NCBI GenBank assembly: GCA_963082875.1
Contig: OY720098.1
Location: forward strand, 3,844,001 to 3,908,000
Length of the DNA: 64,000 nt
DNA from: Corella eumyota
Lineage: Eukaryota; Chordata; Ascidiacea; Phlebobranchia; Corellidae
Direction of reading: 5' to 3'
In this document: positions 1 to 10,246 of the stretch, piece by piece
Numbering within the stretch: position 1 is the first letter of the stretch
Layout of the letters: the number at the start of each line of letters is the position of its first letter
Position numbers and translations under genes: made by a program
Notes under the pieces: model-generated
The model's database searches: none
What the model was told of the DNA's origin: nothing
The model's input: the letters and a program-made list of their open reading frames with translations, nothing else

Positions 1-13
1 ACACTTTACATAC

Positions 14-1290
14 CTGGAAAAGGACCTTGACCTTCAGGTAAAAACAAAGCACCGTGAATCCCATTTTCTGCAACTGTTAATGGGAACCGCCTGGTTCCTG
101 GTTCCATATACCATCTCTTTGCATCTACTGATGTCAATAAGTCAAAGGTATCATTGCTATCAGTAGGTACAATGTGTCCTTTATATAGCTTTAGTGAAAC
201 TATTAATGGTGTGTTCATGTTAGTTTTTGCAAAACGAGGATAAGGTTTCTAAATAACAAATTAATTTTTTTTTAAAAATACAAAACTTATTTTATTATAA
301 AGTTATAAAACTTGATTTTTTATGTTAAGTTTAATTTTTAGCAATTAAAGGGTAGCCCTTTACACTACACTAATTTTAAATGAAATAGAAGTAAAAAAAA
401 TTGTAAGTTAACTTAACAAAAAATGCTTTGTAGTATATATATAAAGTCTATTTCTTTACATTAAGTAAGTTATTTATCAATTAAAGTGTAATTCCATACA
501 CTCATTTAACTTTAAATAAATACAGCATATAAAATGATAAAATGTTTTATTAGTAACTTGACAAAAAACTTTTTAAGGAACAAACAAAATCTTTTTAAAC
601 AACTAAAATACAAAACTTTATACCTGATTATTTTGTGACGGTTTCATCGCCCAAAATAAACCCATTGGCTCGATTCCTGAAAAACTACCACCACACGAGG
701 CATCTTTCGCTAAGTTTAAAGTTCCTAAAATATATTTAATCAAATAATCAAATTCAACTCAACATATCATCTTGAAGTGAAAAAAATGTGGAAAATTAAT
801 CAAATAAAAAAAATTAGATAAAGTAGACTATAAAAAACTATTTAAACTACAAATTATAAATTCAAAATAATTTATAGAATTTATTTTTTAGACTTGCCAT
901 TTTTATAGGTGATGTAGTGAGCATAACATTCAAAAGAACTTCCATTATCAGTTATGGTTGAAGAGTGAAATGTAACATTGGTATTCTTTGGTAAACCTTA
1001 AAAATAATTTACTAAATGTCAGATTATGTAACATGGAAAAATCCAAAAATTTCTATTTAATAATAAAAAAATCTTTTGACATAAAAGTTATGATTGAACA
1101 CAAAACTTATACTATGACAAATAAAATGTTGCCTGTAAAGGCAGACATATTGAGTAGTATCTTATAAAAAATTAATAACTTAGACTTTAAAAAGCTAAAT
1201 ATGCGATTAATTCTGACCTTTTGCTTGAATAAGGCATTTCTGGTCTGCCATAACAAACTCAGGGGTTACTATTATCTTTGGTTGATCCAT
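14..1290 (-). CDS. BAAT/acyl-CoA thioesterase family protein, N-terminal part (gene runs off the left edge)
   Basis: Four coding exons are visible: 1218-1290 (start codon at 1288-1290), 898-996, 624-724 and 14-248, all in one continuous frame. The protein starts MDQPKIIVTPEF and contains ECYAHYITYKNG, GGSFSGIEPMGLFWAM and RRFPLTVAENGIHGALFLPE. These follow the N-terminal beta-sandwich domain of vertebrate ACOT1/2/4 and BAAT, including the GGSF-G-EPMGL-WA block and the PGPFPG-type end before the alpha/beta-hydrolase domain. The catalytic Ser-Asp-His domain would lie left of position 1. The family hydrolyses acyl-CoAs or conjugates bile acids to amino acids, and which applies cannot be told here. 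No mitochondrial or secretory leader is visible. The intron between 898 and 724 reads in frame only if it uses a GC donor (GCAAGT), a known minor class. A splice acceptor (AG at 1331-1332) lies 40 bases before the start codon. Confidence 0.88.
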
Positions 1291-1330
1291 TTTTATATTA
1301 TGCCTAATATCTATACTTGCAGCTACTTCG

Positions 1331-2219
1331 CTGTAAAATAAAAACCATTCAAAACTTAATCTTCTCAAAATTGATAAAGAGTTACCTCACATGCATAAAT
1401 AACGATACACATTTCTGTATACAAAATTATTGTGTAAGTAAAAAACCATACAAAATGCTAAATAGGAAGTTAATTGTATAAGCAAAACCTTTTATTCTAA
1501 GTTTCAAAACTGTATTGTATGGCTTTTAGAATACACTAAAAGATAGTTTGCACAACATACCGGCAGATTACTTATGCAAACATTTGCAATATAGGGTCAG
1601 CAAATTCCAAGGACATTTCACAATATGCCAGTGGATCATGCAACTGTGGTGTGGGTAAGTTGTGTTATCTAACAGCAAATAAAGCTGAAATTAGCATATT
1701 GTTTTAGTGAGCATGCATGTTAAAAGCAAGGACACATGTTTAGTAACAGCCAGTTTAAAAAGTTGTAATTTAAAAAATAAATTATAGATTGTAACTTTAA
1801 CAATGCAATTAGTAAATATTAAAAAATATATGATGTTAAAAATTGTAATGACAATAGAATTGGTCCAGTTATCCATAACAAATTGAAGTTTTTTCATAAG
1901 TTTAAATTATTAGTGTTTGTGATGCAGAGAGAAAACATCAGTTAAGTTAGTTTTCATTTCACAATCTTTTAACAATTATTAAGTACATTAATAATTAAAC
2001 ATTAACATTCCAATTTTCTAAACTGAAAGTAAATTGTTTTAGAAAAAAAAATATTTAAAATAAAGCAAATAAATATTTCTATGTCAATAAAGAAAGTTTT
2101 CGATCCCAATAAAGAAAACACTGCAAAATATAGTAAATCAAATTCTCAATAATAACTACATGTAATCACTTATAAAGTAATATTTGTAGGTACACACATT
2201 GCTTATAAAAACATAAAAG
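1331..2219. other. Intergenic region between thioesterase gene and zinc-finger gene 1
   Basis: This is AT-rich with no credible coding exon. It should hold the promoter or 5' UTR exon of the thioesterase gene and the 3' end of the downstream zinc-finger gene. A 68-residue open frame at 1691-1897 has no family resemblance and is dominated by codons expected from AT-rich sequence. Confidence 0.5.
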
Positions 2220-3741
2220 TTAACTCAAAATGTCGTTTATTAAACAAGGCATTTCTTCGTTAACTATCACTGTAAATTGTTCTTCAGGTATTTCTTGTTT
2301 AATGACGATCTAAAAAAATAAAAATAATAGTTCTATGACTGCTTTAAAAAAATGTTTAAAAAATCAAAAAAGGGGAAAAATGTTGTTTTAAAGATTTTAA
2401 AATATTTGTTATATATATATACTATAAATATAAAAAAATAAAAAAAACATATATATATTTTTTTTTCAAAAAATAGTTATTACTATGAATTACCTCTTCA
2501 CTTTGAACTGGTTCTTTTGAAACAAAACCATGCAACAAATCATTCTGCCTTAAATACCACAAACAAATATCCTTGTGTATACAATCCTTCTTTATTTCAC
2601 AACAATCACAATCCAAAACACTTTGCCTAAAATCAGCTACAACCCCTATTCTCCCAAATTTTGTCGGAGTTTGATATGCATATACGGAAAAATGTATAAA
2701 CCCTTGTCCATCTTCCACAGCCACTACTGTTTCGATGTTTTGATCACATGCTTGTTTATGTAACTCCTGGCATTGGAAGATTCGTTGTTTATCAAACATA
2801 TCATAATCACCGATAGAAAAAGTTCTGTTTAAAACATCAAGACTTAAAACAACTGGTTCAGGATAATGTGGTGCCTGCGTGGCCTCTTGTAAATGATTAC
2901 ATTCAGCAGCTTTAAAGCCTCCCTTCCAACATTTAGACATATATTCAGAGCACGCATTGTTTTCACAATCAACACCATAAAATTTACAAGTGGGATCTAG
3001 TATTTTTTTAACATGAATTCGCAAATTTGAACTTGTTGATTTGTTATCGTTGCGTAGCACAAAAAATAATCCCTGTTCTTTGTCGACACAAACTGTAGAT
3101 TGAATTTCCTTACTGTGGGCAACTCTACAATGCCTTGCAAGACTTTTTTTGTGAACAATTTTGTTACAGATTGGACAATTTCTTGTGGTTGAAGGTTTAG
3201 AAATAAGACTTACATCCAATTTTGTTAATGTTACTTTAGAACTATTGTCATTTTCACTAATACTTGTGTTTATTAAATTTTCACTACCCACTGCCATATT
3301 AATTTGCTGTTGAAAAGAATTATGACCAGTTATAGGAGAGGGAGATAAAACTGTGTCATGTTTTTTATAAATCTTTGCATTCTTCAGAAATAGTAAGTTG
3401 TTTTCGTGATTTTGCAAATGCTTTATAAATCTAGACTGCTTTAAAACAGTGGACTTACAAATAGGACAATGGTAATGCCCTTGAGTTTGAACTGATGTAT
3501 ATCCATGATGATGGTTTTTGCATGGCAGGCACAAATTTCCCTTATAAGAAACAGCTCTTTTTAAATGGCCAAGTTTAAAATGTCGTTTGCAAGAAGAGGG
3601 TGTTGAAAATATTTTAGGGCAGTGAATGCAGTGTTGATGTTTAGCTTTTACATCACACAAAATGTTTAATTCTTCACATCTTGCAAAGTCTTTTTCAAGG
3701 CAGTCTTTAATAAGTTCATCTGTCGGTTGACTTATCGGCAT
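2220..3741 (-). CDS. C2H2 zinc-finger / SWIM-like protein 1 (two exons)
   Basis: Exon 1 is 2494-3741 and exon 2 is 2220-2309. The splice joins ...PVQSEE to IVIKQEIPEEQF and gives 445 residues. Three C2H2 fingers are visible near residues 38-59 (C38, C41, H54, H59), 92-112 and 189-209. After a middle region with scattered Cys and His, a SWIM-like motif C378-x-C380-x6-C387-x-H389 sits in a segment reading LDCDCCEIKKDCIH. SWIM motifs occur in zinc-binding DNA- or protein-interaction modules, including transposase-derived proteins, so a nuclear nucleic-acid-binding role is inferred. I cannot assign a named family. No DDE/RNase H-like catalytic domain is visible. The next gene upstream is a paralogue with the same domain order and the same intron position. 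The start is the first ATG of a long frame with no acceptor inside it. Confidence 0.85.
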
Positions 3742-4191
3742 TGTTATATATCCAAAAAAAACAATTTTAAACTTTCCTAAACAATTATAAACGTGGTCCT
3801 GCAGAATAAAAAAAATATATGTTTAAAAAAAAACAACTAAACAAGGAAAACAAGCATGTTATTTGCTTTGATACAAATTAATTAAATTTACTAAACACAC
3901 TGTAATATTTGACTTAATGGTTAAAAAAATTATTTTTAAATATTAGAAGCAGAACTAAAATAAATGTAAAAGGGTATAAAGTTGAAACTATGGACAATAA
4001 TTTATTGTTCAAGAGTGATTTAGCTGTTAAAAAACAATTCAGTTATAAATGTATATGGCAAATTTACATTTCTTTTAACAAAAATGATTTTTTTAAAAAA
4101 AGTCTTTTTTAACAGTGTAAATAAATTTAATTATTATATTATAAAATAATATGGTAGCCTGGTTTTTATAATATTAGGTGGATAATGTGGA
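3742..4191. other. Intergenic region between the two zinc-finger paralogues
   Basis: About 450 bases of AT-rich sequence separate the stop of the second paralogue from the start of the first. It presumably carries the 3' end of the upstream gene and the promoter or trans-splice acceptor of the downstream one. Nothing else is recognisable. Confidence 0.5.
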
Positions 4192-5641
4192 TTAGTAAAT
4201 ATCTTCAAATTCGTTATAGTCAGCAGGTGTATTTTCAATTTCCATTTCACATTCAACCTTAAAAAATAACAATAATTTAACACATTAATAATATTAAAAC
4301 TCTCGTTTTCTTTTAAACTACAAACATACCAAATCCTAAGTTTTAATGGCACTGTTAAATAGTTAGAATTAAACTCAAGACCTCACATTTTTATTATTAA
4401 GATAAAAACACTAATTCAATGGTAAACTTGGTGTATACATTTACCTGATCTAGTGTAACAGAATTGTCTTCAGTCGGAGTAACGTTAACAAAGTCATTTA
4501 ATAAGTTGTTTTGCTTTAAATACCAAAAACAAACTGTTTTGTGGACACACTTTTTCTTTCTCTGGCAGCAACGACAATCTAAAGTCCCTGTACTGAAATC
4601 AGCAGTAAGCAAAACTCGTTTAAACTTTGTTTTTGAAGTCTCGTCGTATATTGAAAAGTGAATATGTCGGTTTCCATTTACTATAGCTACAATAAAATGA
4701 GCATTGCTGTGGTATGCACATGCATGTAATTCCTTACATTTTATCACATCCTGCTCATTAATTTGAGTGTTATTATCAGTAGTAGTAAATTCTTGCAACA
4801 AGCTTACATCTAAATCTACACGCTCAGGGAATTCAGGAAATTTGCCAGCTTCTTGCAGATGGTGACACTCGGTGCTTTTAAAACCATTTTTCCAGCAATC
4901 ATTCATGAAAGTCGTGCATTTTTTATTTTCACATTCAACTCCAAAATATTCACTGGTATTATCTAAAACCTTTCGAACATGAATTTGATAACCGACGCCT
5001 GATTTTCGAGAACTTTTGCGAACTAAATACAATCCCCTTTCTTCATCAATACACGTGCTTGTAGCACTAATCTCCTTGTGATGAATTTCTCTACAATGCC
5101 TTGGAACACTATTTTTATGCATGGACTTATCACAAATTGGACAGTCTCTTAACAACGTAAAATCCAAAGTTTTTAAATCTGCTTCATTTATTTCATGATT
5201 CTTTTTGTGAACATCGTTAAAATCTAAAATTTTAATGTCGAATTTTGGTCGAGAAATTGCAATTTTACTGCTACCAGATCGTTTCAAACTTTTAAGATGT
5301 TGTCTTGGGTATTTTTCATGGTTTAACAAATGTATTTTAAAGCGGTGTGCCTTTAATACAGTCTTTTGACAGGTAGGACAATGAAAATGAGAAATGACAC
5401 GCTTAACTTCGATTTTACCATGTTTACGATGATTAATTTTACAAGGCAGAAAGATTTGTCGTTTATATTTTACCGCTCTTTTTAAATGCGAACACCAAAA
5501 ATGCCTCTTACAGTCGTAAGGCTTAAGCAATACTTTAGGACAGTTCAGACAGTGTCTGTGCTTGCATTTTGTAGAACACAGTGGGTCAATACACTCCTTA
5601 AACTGGTTTATAACGCAGTATTTCATTAATTCTTCTTCCAT
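4192..5641 (-). CDS. C2H2 zinc-finger / SWIM-like protein 2 (two exons)
   Basis: Exon 1 is 4445-5641 and exon 2 is 4192-4257. The joined protein has 420 residues and ends ...NEFEDIY. It aligns along its length with the neighbour at 2220-3741. It shares a first finger reading CLNCPKVLLKPYDCKRHFWC, a second with CPTCQKTVLKAHRFKIH, a third with CPICDKSMHKNSVPRHC, the conserved blocks ECENKKC and CWKNGFKSTECHHLQEA, and the SWIM-like segment LDCRCCQRKKKCVHKTVC. The matching phase and position of the single intron show a tandem duplication. Sequence identity looks moderate, so the duplication is not recent. The function is inferred only as zinc-dependent nucleic-acid or protein binding. Both copies keep every metal-binding residue, which argues that both are functional. 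Confidence 0.85.
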
Positions 5642-6295
5642 TTTTCTACTCGATATGCACGCTACAATTTTTTATTGACATTGTCGGCAAGGAAGTTTTA
5701 ACTATTTGGTGACTTATGCCACAAAATTCTTGATTATAATAAATATATTATTCTTTATAAAAATACTTCTAAAGTAAAATATATTATCAAGTTTTTTTTA
5801 AAGTACATTTTGTTTGTAAGAAATGCAAAAAAAAATAAAAACTCAAGAATTAACTTTTTTAATGGGCGGGAAAAAGTGACAAAAATTTATCTAAACTTCT
5901 TGCATTGGTATTTATTAGACTATGTTCTCAAATCAATAAACTTACCAATATAGGCTGAATTTTTCCTAAAGGTGGCTAGTGTTTAGTTTAAAACTACTTT
6001 ATTAGCAATAAGTTTAGTAAATTGTTTGTTTGTAATTCAAAGAACACTTTTTCTATTTTTTGTATATAATCCCTTATAAAATATTTAATTTAAGACGATT
6101 TATTTATGCAAAATAAAATAAGCATCTTAAAATAAGTTATAAAATAAACAAAACTTACGTAATTTCAATTGCAAATTTAAAAATATTTTAAAAATGAATG
6201 TTATATAAATTAGGGAACAATTACATAACTACATATAGGTATAAAAGAAAATTGTGTTCGCAAAAATTTTTAAACAACAACTAAATTAAACACTG
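5642..6295. other. Intergenic region before the transporter array
   Basis: About 650 bases of AT-rich sequence lie between zinc-finger gene 2 and the 3' end of the first SLC46-like gene. No exon, RNA gene or repeat is recognisable. Confidence 0.5.
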
Positions 6296-7753
6296 TTAAA
6301 TTGATAAGGTAGTCATAGTATTGCTAGTAACATGTAAATTATTATCAACTAGATCATTTTTAACATTCAAATAAACAAAACTAAACAGCAAATATAAAAC
6401 CATCTCAAAAATAATCAGAGCAAAAAATACAAATCCTGAAAACCAGGCCACAGTTGCAGAATAAATTGAATTAAAAATAAAAGATCCAATTAGGCCCGAC
6501 ATAGCTTGAGTTGTAGCTACTACTGCAAACACAGAACCTTGGGTATTAACACTAACTAATTTGGAAATTATGCTTCTAAGTACAGTTAAAGTTAGAGTAT
6601 TAAGCATACCAAATGCAAGGCCAAGAAAGATCATCCATTGCTTTGTAGAGTAAGCATGAAATAAAAATATTGTTACATTGGATAACATACCCAATATGAC
6701 AAGAAAGTAATCATTAAAAGGCAGGATTTTAATAAAAATCATGCCAACAAAAGCTGCAATGGAATAAATGGCAGATGCATAGCCTAAGAATAAAGAAGAA
6801 AAACAAAGAGGAGGGCTAAGTTGAAATAAGGCTGAAATGTCACCAAACCCGTATAAAACACAAGATTGAATAAAAAAACATATCACACCACCCCAAACTT
6901 TTAAACTATTAGAAATTCCTCCAAACATAGTATTTTTTAATCCAATATAAGGCTTCAATGTAAACATTGATTTAAATTTTTGTGCAAGGCTAATTTGTTT
7001 AACAGGTTTTGATTCTGAAAGGAAAAATGTGATGTACACAATGCCTGCAACCAGTATTGCAACCATAAATATAATAGGGGGAATAAAACCTTGTTTATCG
7101 ACCCATATTCCATTTAGCAAACTTCCTAAAGCACCTCCAATGCCTAGTGCAGCTTCTCCAACAGCAATTTTAAAAGTCCTGTTTTCCTTATTTGAAATAT
7201 CTGCTAAATAAGCAAATATACAGCAATACACCACAGCCAAATCGCCAGCTAATCCGCAAACGATTCTAGCTATCAGTAGATATCCCACATGAAGTTCAAA
7301 AATAATCACAATAAGATAAGTGATAATCATAAATAAAAACCCATAATAACCAATTAGTAAAGGTAAACGACGGCCTACAGTGTCACCCCAAGTACCAATA
7401 ATCACAGTTGTAAATAGAGTTGGCACAAATCCTGCTATATTCAGATACAAAATCCATTGACTAGATTCAGCTGATACCTTTGCCTCCAGACTGCTAGTGT
7501 CTGTATCCCCACATGATGTTGAATGCTCAGTTATATTAAGCCCATTTGCCTTTGCAATGTATTCATAAATATACTGGTTTGAAATAAGGTAATACATGCT
7601 TATTACAAACCTAATAATTACTCCTAGAGGTTCAACAGTTATGCCAAATATTGCATTTGAGCACTTTTTGGTAAGACGTGTATTAGAGTCCTGTATATCA
7701 TTCCTTTTTTCCTCATCTTCTCTGAGAATATCATAATTTAAACTTTCCTCCAT
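6296..7753 (-). CDS. SLC46-like major facilitator transporter, copy 1
   Basis: Intronless, 485 residues, with about 12 predicted membrane segments. MFS motif A reads GTWGDTVGRRL at residues 120-130, between segments 2 and 3, as in SLC46A1 (PCFT) and SLC46A3. D171 and E200 match PCFT D156 and E185 in context (AGD ... NRTFKIAVGE) and in their 29-residue spacing, so proton-coupled transport is likely. The substrate (folate, steroid or bile-acid conjugates and others in the family) cannot be read from sequence. C81 in the first outer loop and C317 in SPPLCFSS probably form the disulfide known in PCFT, and N73 is a glycosylation sequon. The N-terminus carries YDIL (residues 7-10), a YxxPhi-type sorting motif. 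A 3' splice acceptor (AG at 7801-7802) lies 47 bases before the ATG, suggesting a spliced or trans-spliced 5' end. Confidence 0.93.
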   Translation of the reverse strand: MEESLNYDILREDEEKRNDIQDSNTRLTKKCSNAIFGITVEPLGVIIRFVISMYYLISNQYIYEYIAKANGLNITEHSTSCGDTDTSSLEAKVSAESSQWILYLNIAGFVPTLFTTVIIGTWGDTVGRRLPLLIGYYGFLFMIITYLIVIIFELHVGYLLIARIVCGLAGDLAVVYCCIFAYLADISNKENRTFKIAVGEAALGIGGALGSLLNGIWVDKQGFIPPIIFMVAILVAGIVYITFFLSESKPVKQISLAQKFKSMFTLKPYIGLKNTMFGGISNSLKVWGGVICFFIQSCVLYGFGDISALFQLSPPLCFSSLFLGYASAIYSIAAFVGMIFIKILPFNDYFLVILGMLSNVTIFLFHAYSTKQWMIFLGLAFGMLNTLTLTVLRSIISKLVSVNTQGSVFAVVATTQAMSGLIGSFIFNSIYSATVAWFSGFVFFALIIFEMVLYLLFSFVYLNVKNDLVDNNLHVTSNTMTTLSI

Positions 7754-7802
7754 AGCATATAAAGATTACCAACAAGGGTAAATTAAAGTTACTTCTTACC
7801 CT

Positions 7803-8165
7803 GAAAAAAAAGTTTGCCCTAAATAAAGGAAACAAAAATTTTTAGAGTGAAACTATATAAAAATAGTTATCAAAAAAGACAAAAAATTTGTAATGTTTAA
7901 TAGCCTATATTAATAAGGTAAAATGATGTTTGTAAAACCAGTAAATGCAGTACCTTAAAATAAATCATAAAATAAACAAAGTTATTGACAGTAAAAGGAA
8001 TAAAAACCATTTCTTACAAAAATATGTATTTTCAGTGGATAATTTTAAAATATTAAGAAAATGATGTTAAAAAATAAGGTAAAAATTACGTGACTACAGA
8101 TAGGTAAGCTATGACTTAAAATTGTGTTTAAAAGATATTAAAAACAACATTTAAATAAAACACAG
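7803..8165. other. Spacer between transporter copies 1 and 2
   Basis: This AT-rich spacer holds the upstream region of copy 1 and the 3' region of copy 2. No other feature is seen. Confidence 0.5.
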
Positions 8166-9620
8166 TTACACAGACAAGGCGCTACTAGTACTATCGCTGG
8201 TTATATAAATAACATTATTAACAAGATCATTTTTGACATAAAAATAAACAAAACTAAACAGCAAAAATAAAACCATCTCAAAAATGATCAAAACAAAAAA
8301 TACAAATCCTGAAAACCAGGCCACAGTTGCAGAGTAAATTGGATTAAAAATAAAAGATCCAATTAGGCCCGACATAGCTTGAGTTGTAGCTACTACTGCA
8401 AACACAGAACCCTGGTTATTAACACTAACTAATTTAGAATTTATGCTTCTAAGTACAGTTAAAGGTAGAGTGTTAAGCATACCTAATGCAATGCCAATGA
8501 AAATCATCCATTGCTTAGTTGAGTATGCATTAAATAAGAACATTGCTACATTGGATAAAATACCCAATATGACAAGAAAGTAATCATTAAAAGGCAGGAT
8601 TTTAATAAATATCATGCCAACAAAAGCTGCAATGGAATAGATGGCAGAAGCATAGCCTAGAAATAAAGAAGAAAAACAAAGGGGAGGGCTAAGTTCAAAT
8701 AGAACTGAAATGTCACTGTATCCATATAAAACACAAGATTGAATAAAAAAACATATCACACCACCCCAAACTTTTAAACTATTAGAAATTCCTCCAAACA
8801 TAGTATTTTTTAATCCAATATAAGGCTTTAATGTAAAAATAGATTTAAATTTTTGTGTAAGGCTAATTTGTTTAACAGGTTTTGATTCTGAAAGGAAAAA
8901 TGTGATGTATACAATGCCGGCAACCAATATTACGACCAGAAATATAATAGGGGGAATAAAACCTTGTTTTTCGACCCATATTCCATTTAGCAAACTTCCT
9001 AAAGCACCTCCAATGCCTAGTGCAGCTTCTCCAACAGCAATTTTAAAAGTCCTGTTTTCCTTATTTGAAATATCTGCTAAATAAGCAAATATACAGCAAT
9101 ACACCACAGCCAAATCGCCAGCTAATCCGCACACGATTCTAGCTATCAGTAGATATCCCACATGAAGTTCAAAAATAATCACAATAAGATAAGTGACAAT
9201 CATAAACAAAAACCCATAATAACCAATTAGTAAAGGTAAACGACGGCCTACAGTGTCACCCCAAGTACCAATAATCACAGTTGTAAATAGAGTTGGCACA
9301 AATCCTGCTATATTCAGATACAAAATCCATTGACTAGATTCAGCTGTTACCTTTGCCTCCAGACTACTATCATTAGTGCTACCACATGTTGTTGAATGCT
9401 CAGTTGTGTTAAGCCCATTTTCCTTAGCAATGTATTGATGAATATACTGATTTGAAATAAGAGAATACATGTATATTACAAACATTATAATCACTCCAAG
9501 CGGTTCAACAGTTAATTTTACATTTGAGCACCTTTTGGTAGGAGATGAATTTTCGGCAGATAAATCATTTCTATTCTCCTCATCTTCTCTGAGAATATTG
9601 TAATTTAAATTTTCCTCCAT
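8166..9620 (-). CDS. SLC46-like major facilitator transporter, copy 2
   Basis: Intronless, 484 residues, and the closest relative of copy 1. Nearly all of the middle of the protein is identical and the DNA of that block differs at only a few bases per several hundred, while the N- and C-terminal ends differ much more. It retains motif A (GTWGDTVGRRL), the acidic pair D169/E198 at the PCFT D156/E185 positions, the loop cysteine at 79 and the SPPLCF cysteine. The N-terminal YNIL (residues 7-10) is a YxxPhi-type motif. A splice acceptor (AG at 9655-9656) lies 34 bases before the ATG, homologous to that of copy 1. The same substrate range as copy 1 is inferred. Confidence 0.93.
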   Translation of the reverse strand: MEENLNYNILREDEENRNDLSAENSSPTKRCSNVKLTVEPLGVIIMFVIYMYSLISNQYIHQYIAKENGLNTTEHSTTCGSTNDSSLEAKVTAESSQWILYLNIAGFVPTLFTTVIIGTWGDTVGRRLPLLIGYYGFLFMIVTYLIVIIFELHVGYLLIARIVCGLAGDLAVVYCCIFAYLADISNKENRTFKIAVGEAALGIGGALGSLLNGIWVEKQGFIPPIIFLVVILVAGIVYITFFLSESKPVKQISLTQKFKSIFTLKPYIGLKNTMFGGISNSLKVWGGVICFFIQSCVLYGYSDISVLFELSPPLCFSSLFLGYASAIYSIAAFVGMIFIKILPFNDYFLVILGILSNVAMFLFNAYSTKQWMIFIGIALGMLNTLPLTVLRSINSKLVSVNNQGSVFAVVATTQAMSGLIGSFIFNPIYSATVAWFSGFVFFVLIIFEMVLFLLFSFVYFYVKNDLVNNVIYITSDSTSSALSV

Positions 9621-9656
9621 ATCATAAAAAGTTAAATTAAATTTACTTCTTACCCT

Positions 9657-10246
9657 AGAATAAAGAAATAAAGTCTAAACAAAAGAATGAAAAATATTAA
9701 AGTAAATTTAAATGCAAATTGTATTAATAAACATGTAAAATCTATAAATTTTAAAATAGTAATGAGGTAAAATTAGGTTGGTGAACAGCAAACTAAATTA
9801 AATAATGTTGATGAAATTACACCTTTAACATTACTTAACACAAAAAATATAATAAATGCAATATACAAAGACATGGCATATTTATATATATGTATAATCA
9901 AAAAAATAAAATCACAAACAAAAGGTCGCCTATTTAGAATAAATTTAACAATTAAAAAAGTTATAAGCAAAAACGCACAGTGTAACATTAGCACCAAAAA
10001 GAATTAATAATAAATATAACTGAAAAATTTAAAAAAATGTTTGAAGAAAAACAATCATAAAACGATAAAACTTTAATCAAAAAGTAAGAGTATTAAGCAC
10101 TAAAATCACAGTTCACTTAATATATAAAATTTTCGAAAACTATTAAAAAAAAAACTTAAAGAAATGCATCACCAAAAAAAATATAAAATAACATACTATA
10201 TGTAAGTGTTAATTACTTTTTACATAAAGTATATGAAAAAAAACTG
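9657..10246. other. Spacer between transporter copies 2 and 3
   Basis: About 590 bases of AT-rich sequence. A 74-residue open frame at 9773-9997 is hydrophobic, as expected of translated A/T runs, and has no family resemblance. No repeat or RNA gene is seen. Confidence 0.5.

Noticed and set aside
7029-9084. Short plus-strand frames of 60 residues inside transporter genes
   Set aside because: They are antisense shadows of conserved transporter coding sequence and recur only because the genes are duplicates.
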